From Dryomyza anilis (taxonomy: Eukaryota; Arthropoda; Insecta; Diptera; Dryomyzidae), in contig OX638135.1 of the NCBI GenBank assembly GCA_951804985.1, positions 37,340,024 to 37,404,023 on the forward strand: a DNA stretch of 64,000 nt, read 5' to 3'. The first letter of the stretch is position 1; the number at the start of each line of letters is the position of its first letter. The position numbers and the translations under genes are program-made. Below, piece by piece: positions 45,043 to 57,240 of the stretch. The notes below the pieces were generated by a model, which was not told the DNA's origin, made no database searches, and saw only the letters and a list, made by a program, of their open reading frames with translations.

Positions 45043-45606
45043 ATGGATCAACAGACAGAAAACAAAAACATCAATCGTAATGTAAGAAAGAGACAGGAGC
45101 ATGAAATTATATTTGGATTGGATCACTATATCAGCGCCAATATTAAAATTGAGTGTGGATTTTCCACTACGCGGAACTTTAAACCAATGATATGGCTTCA
45201 ATGTAACAAGAAGAATTTCATTGGATTAGAGCGAGATGAATGGATACATCATGTGGCCTATAAGGAATACATACAACTAAAACTTGATCATCATAAGTTT
45301 CTTTCTCCAGACACTCTATTAGATCATCCCACATTACATAATTTAAATTGTGACTTTAAATATCGAAAAGGCGATGGAAAATGTACATTTTTTTTGAAGC
45401 AAAATGGTCATATTGCTGAAATAGACAATGAAGCCTGGAAGAATATAATACGTATTGGGATTTTTGTGTCATCATTTCTTTGTTGGAATTCAATGCATCA
45501 AATTTATGTTTTTTATCATAATAACTTTATTCCGAAATGCTTTGAACTTAAAAAATTTGATGTACAGTTAAATGAATTGAATGGTATATATGATAAAGAT
45601 ATATAA
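45043..45606 (+). CDS. Polinton protein of unknown function, possibly PC4-like
   Basis: 187 residues from ATG 45043. The N-terminus is basic and polar (NRNVRKRQEHEIIFGLD). Residues 45-75 (FKPMIWLQCNKKNFIGLERDEW) have a strand-rich basic pattern reminiscent of PC4-type ssDNA-binding domains, and a second such block is at KCTFFLKQNGHIAEIDNEAW. The C-terminal part is hydrophobic and tyrosine-rich. I do not recognise the family with certainty. It is divergently oriented from the 197-residue gene and shares a roughly 110-bp intergenic region with it. It is followed at 90 bp by integrase on the same strand. Confidence 0.5.
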   Translation: MDQQTENKNINRNVRKRQEHEIIFGLDHYISANIKIECGFSTTRNFKPMIWLQCNKKNFIGLERDEWIHHVAYKEYIQLKLDHHKFLSPDTLLDHPTLHNLNCDFKYRKGDGKCTFFLKQNGHIAEIDNEAWKNIIRIGIFVSSFLCWNSMHQIYVFYHNNFIPKCFELKKFDVQLNELNGIYDKDI

Positions 45607-45695
45607 ACTAATCATAAAAGCAAAAGAGACAACTCTATAAATACAAATATTATTTCTTTTTATTTTTAATATATAATTTTACATATTTTTTAAAA

Positions 45696-46619
45696 ATGTC
45701 CAAAGAAATAGTAGTAAATGAAATTCACAGATCTGCTAGGAAACATTTTCCTAGAAGAAGATTTATACAAAAAGGTTTAAATGATACATGGCAAATTGAT
45801 TTGGTAGAAATGATTCCGTATCATTCCCTAAACAATGGATACAAATACTTACTAACAGTCATCGATATTTTTTCTAAATTTGCATATGCCATACCAGTTA
45901 AAACTAAAAATGCCAAAGATGTGTCTACCGCAATGTTAAAAATATTAAATAATTCTAAAGTTCAACCAAAAAATATTCAATCAGATCAGGGAAAAGAGTT
46001 TTTTAATAAAGACTTTAAAAGTCAAATGAAACAATACGATATTAATCACTATCATACATATACACATATGAAAGCATCTATATGTGAAATATTTAATCGA
46101 ACGTTAAAAAGTAAAATGTGGAAAATGTTTAGTATGCAAGGGGATTACAAATGGATTAATTCATTAGATCGATTGATAAATGAATATAATAAAACCTGGC
46201 ATAGAACTATTAGAATGAAACCCGCTGAAATAACTAAAAGAAATGAAAAATTATTGTTAAAAACAATATATAATTTCCCCAAAGTATTTCCTATGCCGAA
46301 ATATAATGTAGGCGATCATGTTCGAATAAGTAAATATAAAGGTATATTTTTTAAGGGATATGAACCAAATTGGTCTACAGAAATTTTTTCTATTCAGTGG
46401 GTGAAAATAAGTAAACCAGTGACTTACATTATATAGGATTATAAGGAAAATATAATTCAAGGGGCTTTTTATGAATTTGAACTTCAAAGAGTGAGAGATA
46501 AAGATGCATATCTTATTGAAAAAATTATACGAAGAAAGGGGGATAAAGTGCTGGTTAAATGGTTGGGATTTAATGATGATCATAACACATGGATTAATAG
46601 AAGTCAATTGCTAAACTAA
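45696..46619 (+). pseudogene. INT: Polinton integrase with chromodomain, interrupted by one TAG
   Basis: Retroviral-type DDE integrase (about 307 codons). Core blocks are WQIDLVEM (first Asp), LTVIDIFSKFAYAIPVK, IQSDQGKEFFN (second Asp) and ASICEIFNRTLK (catalytic Glu, with a Cys where Gly or Pro is usual), followed by the RTIRMKPAEI tail. An in-frame TAG at 46434-46436 stops the frame. The same frame then continues with a chromodomain (YLIEKIIRRKG, VLVKWLGFNDDHNTW) to TAA 46617-46619. Integrases of this type join the Polinton ends to host DNA, and the chromodomain is expected for the family. The stop removes the chromodomain unless read through. Confidence 0.88.
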
Positions 46620-46738
46620 AATTATATAAACAACTATAAAAAGAATTCGCATAAGATTAACGACTCATATACGTATTAACCTTGTACAGTGCTTAACCTA
46701 AAAATATAACAAAATAGTTATAATTGTATTTGGACAGG

Positions 46739-46885
46739 ATGTATTGGTTTAATAAAAAAGTATATCAACGATTATATTATTGCACATATTGTGCTAGTGA
46801 TGAACATAATGCTGAAAAATGTAGAAAGAAGAAATATGATGATCTTAAAAAAGATAAAGAGAATATTAAACCCAAGAGTTCTTAA
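46739..46885 (+). CDS. Mini-ORF with CCHC zinc knuckle
   Basis: 48 residues from ATG 46739 to TAA 46883-46885. It contains CTYCASDEHNAEKC, a perfect C-x2-C-x4-H-x4-C zinc knuckle, followed by a lysine-rich tail (KKKYDDLKKDKENIKPK). It lies 120 bp after the integrase on the same strand and could be a separate nucleic-acid-binding peptide or an exon of integrase. Too short for statistical support, but the motif spacing is exact. Confidence 0.5.
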   Translation: MYWFNKKVYQRLYYCTYCASDEHNAEKCRKKKYDDLKKDKENIKPKSS

Positions 46886-47032
46886 CATATTTATGTTAGA
46901 GATTATCTAAAGAATTAAAATTAATGAAATTTGTGTTTAATAAAGAAATAAAATTTATAAAAAATGTTTTTTTATTTAATTTTTTAATTATATTTTTATT
47001 ATTATACAGTTTATTTAATTACAATTATTATA

Positions 47033-47174
<142 letters not shown>

Positions 47175-47200
47175 TATTTTATATAATGTATTACAATATA

Positions 47201-50200
47201 TTATTGTAGAATATCTTCAACTATTTTATAATTCCCCCATGCCAATGTAGATATTCGATCTGGTAATATATATCTTTTATCTTCCATATAATTGAGACTT
47301 ATTTTATTAACTATCTCAGTATAAAGTTGATGGGATACTTCTTATAATTCGCTGTTGACCATGAAATATTTTTCTCTCTCTTATACACTTTAGATAATCA
47401 TTATATGAAATTTTTTTACAACCGAATTCTTAACTCCTTTAATCTTTTTAAAAACCTTATCGTCTGCCCCATCAATATCCTTTTCAACAATATATGCGTA
47501 TGCCTTGGCCTTTAATCCTGCATTATAAGACCTTCATTATAAGACCTGCGTTTTCGTCCTTCATTAAACCTAAAACTTTTTTGTGTGGTGTTATGTTATT
47601 AAGTGGTGTTATTAAAAACTGATTATTTTCATTATAATCTGATGTATCAAATTGGGCTGGATTTGTTTTAATAATATTAAAAATATCATTCTTAGACTAC
47701 AATATAAAACTATCTGTATCCATGTAAATAACATCAATATTTTTACTTTGCTTTTTCAAGAAATTATAATAAAAATCGTTCATCAACCATTTGGATAATT
47801 CGAATACTATTGTTCCCACATAAATTGGTTTGTCATGAAATATTTCTAAATTGACTAGTTCAACTCCAACCAGAGAGTCACTAAAAATTTCTATACTATG
47901 GAAATTAGTTTTAGCTATAAGTGATCGAAAGCCTTCTGAATTTCTTCGATTATTATAATGAGTTAATAACCTTACGTCTCTTCTTTTTTCTACATTTTCC
48001 ATCATTTTACCATATACTGCATTATTCATCAATTTATAGAAGTTTTTTTCAAAATCATTTTTAGCCTGCTTCCTTTGTTCTGTATTAAGAATAATATATG
48101 GTTCTAACTATTTGCTTTGTTTAAAGCGCAGAACACGATGTACTTTTTTTAGCGTTAAACAATGTTGTAAACATAGTTGCAAGTATTTTAAATGAATTAT
48201 ATACTTGTCTTTTTTATGAAGATCGGCTATTAATTTAACTCCTTTTCCACCAATTGGTATTTTGTTTTCAGGACAAAATGGAAGACAATTATGCTCGTCA
48301 TGAATAGAATCTGGATATTCTAAATCAACCTCAAGAATATATCCAAATACACCATCAGTAGTAATAGTAGAAAAATCTAGAATATTAAACTCAGCCTGTT
48401 CTAAAAATTTTAAATCTGAGATTGGAAGATTTTGCGACATTGCCTATCCATACAAATTATTAGCATCCACATATGCTAAATAATTATCTTCTTTATTTGT
48501 ATCATATCCAGATTTTAAATATTTGTTGTTGGCTTCAGATATCCTATGAGTACATTGAGTTAATCCTCCTCTTACGCTAACTTTAAGAAAGTTATGAACA
48601 TCAGGATCGTTTATAAGTTCTAGATCTGCTTTGGTATACTTAAGCATTGCATCCCAAGATAAAGAAGGGGCAGATATATAATTTATTGGATCTAAATTAT
48701 AAATATTTAAACAAATGCTTCGAAAATTTTCAAATACATCAGCTAAAATAAGAACATCGCTTTCTAAATAAAGTAACATATAATCACGTAGTGTATTACA
48801 TTTGAATGTTTTCCATACCTCATTGGCAAATATATAGTCTTCAACTGAACATTCTTGGTCATCTAACGAATTATAAAAATGATCTCTACTGGGAAGGGAA
48901 GTTTCTTTCAGAACATTTAAGTGATTTACATAATCATAGGGGAACACTCCTTTCCTCCTCATTAAATTAAATTTGTCAACATTTTTATATCCATTGTTTA
49001 AAATATTGAAATTATTACTATCCATATAACTAGATAATTTTTCTAAGCTAGAGTTTAAAAATCTATTCGAATCTATAAAATTAATATTATATTTAAATGT
49101 TTTACCCTCCATAACAGTTTTAGTGAGTGATATATATAATTCCTTGTTGCAGGGAATTGCTTTTAAATTTCCACTCAATTTATTTAAAAATAAATGGATA
49201 TCATATCTAGATAGATTATGAAATACCACTGGAAAAAAGGATATTTTATTTTAAAAATGTTCTTACATTTCTCGTGGATCGGCCCCATGAAAACTCCTGA
49301 AAAATAATTAAAATATTTGTCTCGATTGCTGTCGGTAAAGTTTTCCTCACAAGCACAACATTTTCCAGTGGTATACATTTGTTGATCATTCTGCGTTAGA
49401 TTTTTATGGGGAGCTGGAGATATCCAATATTTTCGATGAAGTTCATCTAATTTCTCCTCCATAGAATCAATGAATTAATTTGCAATGAACACAATTTGCA
49501 CCTATAACAAAATAAGAAAATATTAAAATTTAAAAACAAAATAAAAAATAATTATAAAAAATTACCTTCAAAAGTAAATATTTCATCCAAATCAGAATTA
49601 AATGTGTGCTTCACATAGTATTTGATCGCACATGCTTCATGTTTTTGAATTTGGGTTGTTGATGATATTTTTTCATTTGGAATTGTATATTGAATTGGTG
49701 TTAAAATTGCTTCCATATCTGCATACAAAATTATAGGCGGTGATAATTTCTTTTCCAATCTTGTAAATGTTGCTGTGGCTTCTGCTTTAGGATATATTTC
49801 AGTAACTTTTCCGCATTCCTTTTCATTATGTCTTTTTGAATCGACGAAATAGTGATTCTGACAAAAATCACAAAAATAACCACTATTGTGACTAGTAGTA
49901 AATTGTGATTTTACCAGTCTCTTTAAATCTTTTATTAGACAATAATGATTGCTGTTTGAATTCAAATTTATTACAGATAATAAATTCACATGGAATGCTC
50001 GAACTTCTGATGTTGGTCTAGATGGTCCTATAATTTTGCTAGTTTCCGAATGTGTTTTTTTATCTTTTATATCGTACACATTGACGCTGAACTGTGGATT
50101 ATTTTTTTCAAATATTTTTAAATCTTTTAATGGTGTTGGAAACATCATTTTTGAAAAATTTAAATTAATTCCACGAAAACGAATTTTTTCGGATCTAATA

Positions 50201-51186
50201 TCCAAAATTCTATAATAATTGGGATTTGTCAACTTATAAAGATTTTTTGACTCTAAATTATCATATTTACAAGCTATTGCAGCCAGAATACTCCATTTGA
50301 AGCATAATTCATCCATATTTTTTGTATTGATTGTTGCAGCTTTAGAGTTAATATCTCTAGGCAGAGGCGTATATATTCCTGATAGTATATGTTCTAATTT
50401 GCATATGGTTATTTCCACATATGTAAATTCTACGATGTCTCTCTCTTGGAATTCACTTGAAATTCTAGTTATTTCATTTATCAATTCTTCTAATGAAGAA
50501 TTTATATCATCCAGATTATATATACAAACAAATCGGGTTCCGAAGTGTTTTTTTGTTAGTACCATCTCAGTTTCCTGTTGTTTTACATAATAACCATATA
50601 GAACTATATTATATTTAACGAAATCATGTTCTCCAATATTCGTTAACAGAAGTTCTTTTAAAAAAAAAGTAAAAAAGTTTTCAATCAATATCTCATTCTT
50701 CGATGAGCTTAAAACACGATATTTTTTTACAATATTGGTTTGGAAGGTTGATAGTTGGAGAACGTTTTCCCGTAGTGTTATTGCAGATCTTTCCTTGTGC
50801 ATGTCGGTTCTAAAATGCATTTTATACCTATTTATGGGAATATGTATCCCACAAATCTCACATACTTTCGTTTCCATGTTAATTTTTGGTCGTCTAGTTG
50901 TATTTTGTATGTTGATTCCATTTCCTTTCCGTTTGAGGATTTGCTGAGATGATTATGCTCCTGATTGGGTTCCATTTTTCTTAACTCCTCTATGAGATGA
51001 GGAGGGGATGGGTTCAGGTATGTTCGGTTCACCATCACAATTCTCTAAATGATTCTCGACATATTGAATGCCTTTAATGAGTAAACTGCAGCCACATTGA
51101 AAATATTTTTCTTTGCAATCATTTAAATGAATTGACAAATTTTCTAACGATGAGAATGTTGCTGTACAATTTTCACACGCGAACAT
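47201..51186 (-). pseudogene. POLB: Protein-primed family B DNA polymerase with multiple stops, frameshifts and one probable intron
   Basis: Starts at ATG 51186 with a C2H2 finger (FACENCTATFSSLENLSIHL). A TAA at about 50953-50955 follows, then the same frame resumes with a second finger (VCEICGIHIPINRYKMHF). The frame 50877-49552 covers the N-terminal domain and exonuclease I region (ILYADMEAI). A 64-nt intron-like gap (49502-49565) and a frameshift lead to 49462-49184 (cysteine-rich insert, CCACEENFTDS). A further shift leads to exonuclease II (VFHNLSRYDIHLF), exonuclease III (YLESDVLILADVF) and motif A (YVDANNLYG). In-frame TAGs interrupt at 48444-48446, 48108-48110 and 47697-47699. Motif B (FYKLMNNAVYGKMMENV) and motif C (YMDTDSF) are present, and the C-terminal part runs to about 47201 with one more shift near 47,525. 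The enzyme would replicate the element by protein priming. Confidence 0.9.
49502..49565 (-). other. Probable 64-nt spliceosomal intron in the polymerase gene
   Basis: On the minus strand the coding frame ends GAAG and then reads GTAATTTTTTATAATT. The 64-nt stretch is very AT-rich and ends TTTTGTTATAG, after which coding-like sequence GTGCAAATTGTGTTCATTGC resumes. GT..AG ends, a pyrimidine-containing 3' end and a length of 64 nt match typical fly introns. Splicing gives EGANCVHCK in frame, a motif expected after the exonuclease I region. A separate frameshift lies about 30 bp downstream. Confidence 0.6.
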
Positions 51187-51244
51187 ATTTAATTTTTTAC
51201 TAATATGTTTATTGTTTAAAAAGTAAAATAAAATTGTCTTTAGT

Positions 51245-52507
51245 AAGTAAGTTTAAAATGAAAATTTACTTTAAACAATAAGAAAATGTTATAAACAATT
51301 AAAGAAAGAAGAAAACAACTTTATGTCAACCGATGTTGGGATAAATTTTTATACTGGCCCCAGTAGATGAAATCTTATGGAGGTAAAGTAAATGAAAAAC
51401 CATAGGATGTATTCCAATGCAGTTATGGCAATAGAGTTTCATTGTGTTTTACCTGCATCGATTTTAAATCGTATGGTACATTTATAAAGGGTAGCCCCTG
51501 CATTATTAATTTTTAACGAAAACATTTTTTGAATATTAATTACTAAAATTCGAACGGTTCTACTTTTACTTTTAATCGTAAATCGTAAATATTGCAATAT
51601 ATTGCTTCAGAATTATACTTCGAAAGCATAATTGTACATATAATGTTCATGAATATTTAAAGTGGGTGGTATTTTTATTATATAATTAAAAAAATTCCTG
51701 TCAATGGGACGGACGGTATTTATGACCGAAAATTGTGATCCGAATTCCTAATTTAACCTTTTTCAATTTCATTGATTCTCAGATATTCCTTATGATACTA
51801 ATAAATAAATATTGAGACATGTTGTTTAAAAAATAATTTCCTTTGTACTGTGTGATTGTCTCAAAATAGTTGAAATAATATATTTTCATTTAAATTAAAT
51901 CATCTACAATTTAATTTTTACATTGCATAAGTCCCCGTAAATATATGAGTCATGCTCTGACTAACCAAGTTTACGGTTCGTGTATTACATCGCATTCAGC
52001 GCCTATCGACATTTACATCTATAGAGATCCTTGACATCTAGCAGTACTCATCGCCTTCTAATGTTGTCTATTGACATCTGCTTACATCGTGCGATGCATT
52101 TAGCGGTGATACAATCCCACGCTAACTATTTACAATAACTGAATTATAACCTTCATTGTGGCCATCTAGTGGTGTCGATTGACATCTCCATCTATCGAAA
52201 TCGCTATTCAGCATTCACAATGAATATTTATAGTGAGTAACACAACCCCTTCCCACTTTTATCAACCCCACCCACCATTATAAATTATGCTTACTCTGCC
52301 CATATCCTTTCTACTCTATTGCATACAATGTTTTGGTGCGTTGCGTTAGCACGCTACATGTGTTGGAATATTAGTAAGATCAATAAACTCTTCCCACTAT
52401 TATCATTCACAATGAATATTTATAGTGAGTAACACAACCCCTTCTCACTTTTATCAACTCCACCCACCATTATAAATTATGCTTACTCTGCCCATATCCT
52501 TTCTACT
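51245..52507. repeat. Right terminal inverted repeat of the Polinton
   Basis: 1,263 bp inverse to 33769-35990. It has one complete 192-bp unit (52316-52507) and a partial unit (52212-52315), against three complete and one partial on the left. Correcting for that and for the solo LTR, the two arms are within about 15 bp in length. Confidence 0.9.
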
Positions 52508-52551
52508 TTTTGATTTTTATAAAATATTTTTTTTATTACATAAAATCTACA
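52508..52551 (+). mobile_element. 5' LTR of the CsRn1-like element, second part
   Basis: The TTTTGA duplication and then 38 bp to CTACA, matching the last part of the 3' LTR. A primer-site-like TGGTGACCCTGA follows at 52553. Confidence 0.85.
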
Positions 52552-52575
52552 TTGGTGACCCTGATTAACGCAAAA

Positions 52576-52980
52576 ATGCCGCTAGAACATTCACCTGCAC
52601 ATGGATCGCAAGCAATTGTTCAACAGAATCAAGAGGATGCAACGACTCCACTATTATCTAATTTGCAACAACCAACCCAACAAATTGCAACTGCAGCAGT
52701 CTGTAAAATTCCATCGTTTTGGAAGGGTAATCCTAGGCTGTGGTTTACACAAGGGGAAGCCATCTTCAAAATTAACAGGATCACACGTGTTGACACTAAG
52801 TTTGACCATATTCTGTGCAATTTGGATCCAACTATCTCCGTTATTTCTGATCCCACACCCTTCACAGCAATCTTAGCTAAAATTGACGCACTTCAAAAAC
52901 GCTTTCAAAATTTTCAAGCTACATCACCTAATCGATCAGATAACCGAAATAATCGCATTCGCAATAATAGTCGTCGTTGA
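52576..52980 (+). pseudogene. gag of the CsRn1-like element, internally deleted
   Basis: ATG 52576 just after the primer site. It contains VCKIPSFWKGNPRLWFTQGE and RVDTKFDHILCNLDP, the N-terminal capsid block typical of CsRn1/mag-like gags (PPFW..P..WF.Q.E.F). After TPFTAILAKIDALQKRFQN the frame jumps to an Arg/Asn-rich end, so the middle of gag is missing. About 134 codons remain. Confidence 0.7.
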
Positions 52981-53693
52981 TCAAAAAGTCGCGACGTTAG
53001 TATCATAATAATTTCAAAGACAAGGCTGTTAAATGTGTTTCTCCATGCACATACTTAAAAAACTATGTGCATTTTCGGAAGTCGCGGCGTCCGAAAATCT
53101 AAATTTAAATTCCTGCCGTCTATTCATTCGCGAATGTTGTTAAAAACGCACTTTTTTAATCGATACTGGTGCCGATATATCTGTCTTGCCGAAAACCTTC
53201 AAATGACAACATCTTCTCACAACACATGACTCCAATGTTCCCGTTAATCTGTTTGCTGCAAACGGCACTAATATTCAAATTTTTGAAACAGTCGTTCTTT
53301 CTTTAAATTTTGGATTTCGTCGTAATCTCAACTGGAGATTTGTAATAGCTGATGTTGGTAAATCAATAATTGGTGCTGATCTACTTACACATTATCATTT
53401 ACTTCCTGATTTAACGTATTAATGTTTTGTCGATGGACAAACATTATTCTGTTCCAAAGCACAACTGACTCAAGAACCATCACTAGGAATTACGGCAATT
53501 CTTAAAAACGATTCCCCATTTACAAAAGTTCTTTTGGAGTTCCCTGACATTTACAGAGTATCTAATATTCTGCAAAAATTACCACAACATACAGTTTTCC
53601 ATTACATAGAGAATAATGGCCCACCTTGTCATACAAAATGTCGTAGACTAAATGCCAATAAACTCGCTGTGGCGAAAATGAATTTTGAATACA

Positions 53694-56600
53694 TTTTTTT
53701 TTTTTTTTTTTTTTTACAAGTTGACCAACGCTCAGGGGATGCCCCCTATTCATGCAATGCATAGTGTTGATCGTATGAAAGGATTATAGGTAAGAGGAGG
53801 GAGGAAAGATAGAGTAGTGTCGGTGAATGTTTGTTTTAAACTTGCCAATATCAAAAATGTCGGGAAAAACAGACGCAGGGAGATTGTTCCACAAACGTAT
53901 CGTGCGACTGAAGAACGAATTCTCACGGTAATGCGTGGTTCTATTGAGAGCCGAGTGAACTACGAAGGGGTGGGCTTGGTTCGATGCCCTAATAGAATGA
54001 GAGGACACACGACCTGGTGGAATCAGGCCATGTATTTCCCTCGAACACTTACCATTGTAATACCTATAAAACAGGCTTACACACCCTACGGTCCTTCGGT
54101 GCTCAAGAGAACCAATAGAGGATGAAATATTTTCATCCCCTATTAAATATATTGCACGTTGTTGGATTCAATCCAGGAACTCCAAAGAAGATTTTGAAGC
54201 CCCTGCCCATATGTGCGAATTGAATTCCATCTTAGGCCGAATATAGGTGGTGTAGACAGTGCGCAAGTCAGCAGGAGTGAAGTATGTCTTACACCGTTTT
54301 AAAAAACCGAGGCACTTGGCCGCCTCTTTCGACACGACAAATATGTGATCATTCCAACGGAGATCACATTGAATTGATATGCCCAGAACGTCAAGAGCAG
54401 CTGACTCTGCAATATCCACAGCACCCATATTAAGGGGAGGTAGGGTTGAATCCATTCTTTTGTGAGTTAACAGACAACATTGGGTCTTGCGTGCATTAAA
54501 ATCAACTCTATTTGCAAGACCCCACTCGGAGATTGTTTTAAGGTCATTATTGAGTGTGTCATTCATAGTGCGTCTTTTACTCTCAATCTCCAAAGAGGTT
54601 GGGCGCTTTTTGAACGAGTATGAATGACAAATGTTGCTATCATCTGCAAAGGAATGGATTGGGTTCTGGGTCAATGACAGAAGGTCATTGATAAATACCA
54701 GAAATAGGGTCGGGGATAGGACGGAACCCTGCGGAACTCCAGAATTGATGAAATGTTGTTCCGAAAGAACACCATCCATCGCAACTCGTATTGAACGACC
54801 CTGGAGAAAACTCGATATCCATCGAGTAAAAGATTCACCGACACCATATGCAATTAGTTTTGAAACGAGGGCTTTATGCCACACTCGATCAAAAGCCTTG
54901 GAGATATCAAGAGCAACAGCCTTGCTCTCCCCGAAAAGGTGAACACAATTATTCCACTTTGCGGAGAGGACCGCCATCAAGTCACCTGTGGATCTGGTCC
55001 TACGGAAACCGTATTGTCGGTCACTGAGCAATTCGTTGTGCTCAAGATAGTTCACAAAGTGGAAGTTAATTACGCTCTCCATTACCTTGGAGAGTGAAGA
55101 GCATATTGCAATGGGTCGGTAATTGGCAGGGTTCGTGGCCTCGCCCTTTTTCGGAACTGGCTGGACATTGGCAACCTTCCAACAAGATGGAAAAACTCCT
55201 GTCGTGTAGGAGATGGTGAAAAGGTTACGCAACGGACAAGCCAGCGTTGACGCGCACTTCTTCAACACATGGGCAGATATGCCATCTGGCCCAGAGGCTT
55301 TGTTAATGTTGAGGTTTGCTAAAACCTTTTTAACTGCCCGAGTTCGAAAATGTATCTCCGGTATTGCAGAAGAAACAAAATCGACGACAGGCAGTGGTTG
55401 ATTACTATCTGGGAGCGTTGAATTATTTGCAAATAATTCTGCCAAGAGATTAGCTTTATCAACCGGGTCAGTGAAAGTCTGTCCATTCATACTAAGAGTT
55501 GGAGTAGACGATGTCGTCTGATTCTTCACCCTTTTTACAAATGACCAGAAATTTTTACTACCCCTGTGATAGAGTAGGACCTTTTTGCGCGCGTTTTGTT
55601 CGTGAAGAAACTTTTCGCGCGAGATCACGGCATTACAGCGATTCCTAGCCTGTATACGAAGTCTTTCAGTCTCAGCATTCTTGTTAGAACGCCAAGTCTG
55701 AAAGGCTTCCTCTTTCGACCTGACTGCAATCCTGCAAGTCTCATTAAACCAAGAGTGGTCCTTAGGTTTAATGCTAATTTTTTTAGAAGGTATGAAGGAC
55801 CGCATACCTAATAAAATAATATTTTGTACCATTAAAGCCGCAGCATTTATGTCTCTGTCAGCGAAACACAATTTCCAATTAAAGTTGCGAAAAAAATCAT
55901 TTAACGCAACCCAATTTGCTTTTTCGTAAAGCCATACAGTCCTCTTCGGGGCTTTAATCGAAGAGGTGCGTAAACTAGAATACGAAAACTCAGCGGAAAC
56001 AGTACAGTGGTCGGAATTACCAAGAGGTGCAAGGACTTTTACATCATATTTTTCATGATGTGAAGTCAGAAAAAGGTCTAGGACTTTTGGGCTTTGCCCG
56101 CCGACGCGTGGAATATACGTCGGCTCCTTCACCATTTGAGTGAGTTGGTTGCACTCGGCAAAAAGCTCAACATAACAACCCTCCTGTGTTGATAGACCCG
56201 AGTGGCTCAACCAAGTGGCGTTGTGCACATTAAAATCGCCCGCAACAACAATTTCACTGCCTGGAAATTGCTCCAATATATTTGAGATCGAATCAGATTA
56301 GGCATCCAGCTTATTACAGGTGGAAACCCTATCTAAATTCGGACTCCTATAAAGAAAGCACAAGTGCATGATGTGTGTTTGGATTTTGAATTTAACCCAA
56401 ATAGTATTAAATTCGCTATCCGACACACTATGTTGTTGCTGCAGTTGATACGCAACGTCACTCCGAATAAAAAGAGCAAGACCCCTATGGGCAGAGAATA
56501 ATGGCAATAGGTGATAACCAGGTATATGAAAATCCAGTGGATCTGCACCCTCATTAACCTGGGTCTCACCTAGTGCCATTATTTGTGGCCTATGGATGGA

Positions 56601-57240
56601 CACATACGCATATACCGAGAAAAAATTCGCCCTCAGCCCACGAATGTTGCAAAAATCTATTCGAAAGTTTTGCGACATTTGTGCCACTGTGCAAATTCAA
56701 AACATACAAACATACTAGCAGCGTGCGGCAGATGAAACAAACAGTTGAGAGCGCAAGCTAAGCCGTGGTGAGTGTTATGCCTTCACCACGGCACAGATTA
56801 CGCACTCAGTGCAGCCTCAGTTGCGCACGCTAGTAGCTTGGAGTAGGAAAGGGGAGGGACAGAATATGAAAAAACAAGTATATGCAGTTGCGGCAAAGAG
56901 CATAAAGAAGCCCCTTGCGTTGACAATTGCAAAATGAAGCGGCAGTGCGTGGGTGAAACTGGTTTTTTTTTTTATTTATTTTTGTTCTATTTTTTTTCTG
57001 TTGCGAGAGTGAGTTATTATTTTTCTGTTTTTATTGGTTTTTAATATTGGGCGATGCGCTTAATTTATTTTAATTTAAAATGTGTTATTTTTTTGCTGTA
57101 TTATTATTGTTATTATTGACGGCACTAGTCGACACTAAGCACGATTTATGTTTAACAAAACTAAGACGACGGACGAAACGACGGAAAATTATAAATATAT
57201 GAGATCGGCGCGACACGTCCGTCCCCCATTATTGCTCAGA
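53694..57240 (-). mobile_element. Non-LTR retrotransposon (LINE) inserted in pol, minus orientation
   Basis: Its poly(A) tail is the T-run at 53694-53715. The coding region is 53784-56687 and a 5' leader runs to about 57240. CsRn1 RT sequence stops before the T-run and resumes after about 57,240 with some 40 codons missing, so a small target deletion probably accompanied insertion. No first ORF (ORF1) is seen upstream of the endonuclease. Confidence 0.8.
53784..56687 (-). pseudogene. LINE ORF2 (endonuclease and reverse transcriptase) with two premature stops
   Basis: One reading frame of 968 codons. Endonuclease blocks: FCNIRGLRANFFSVYAYV, IMALGETQVNEGADP, VVAGDFNVHNATWLS and LGNSDHCTVSAEF. 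RT blocks: NYRPIAICSSLSKVMESV, DRQYGFRRTRSTGDLM, ALDISKAFDRVWH, SGVPQGSVLSPTLFLVFIND and the catalytic FADDSN. The C-terminal domain ends with RLWNNLPASVFPDIFDIGKF. The frame is interrupted by TAA at about 56295-56297 and TGA at 54166-54168 and is otherwise intact to TAA at 53784. The RT is jockey/I-like by motif style, clade not fixed. Confidence 0.9.

Noticed and set aside
54631..55811. Plus-strand frames of 60-100 codons
   Set aside because: They are antisense to the LINE endonuclease-RT frame.
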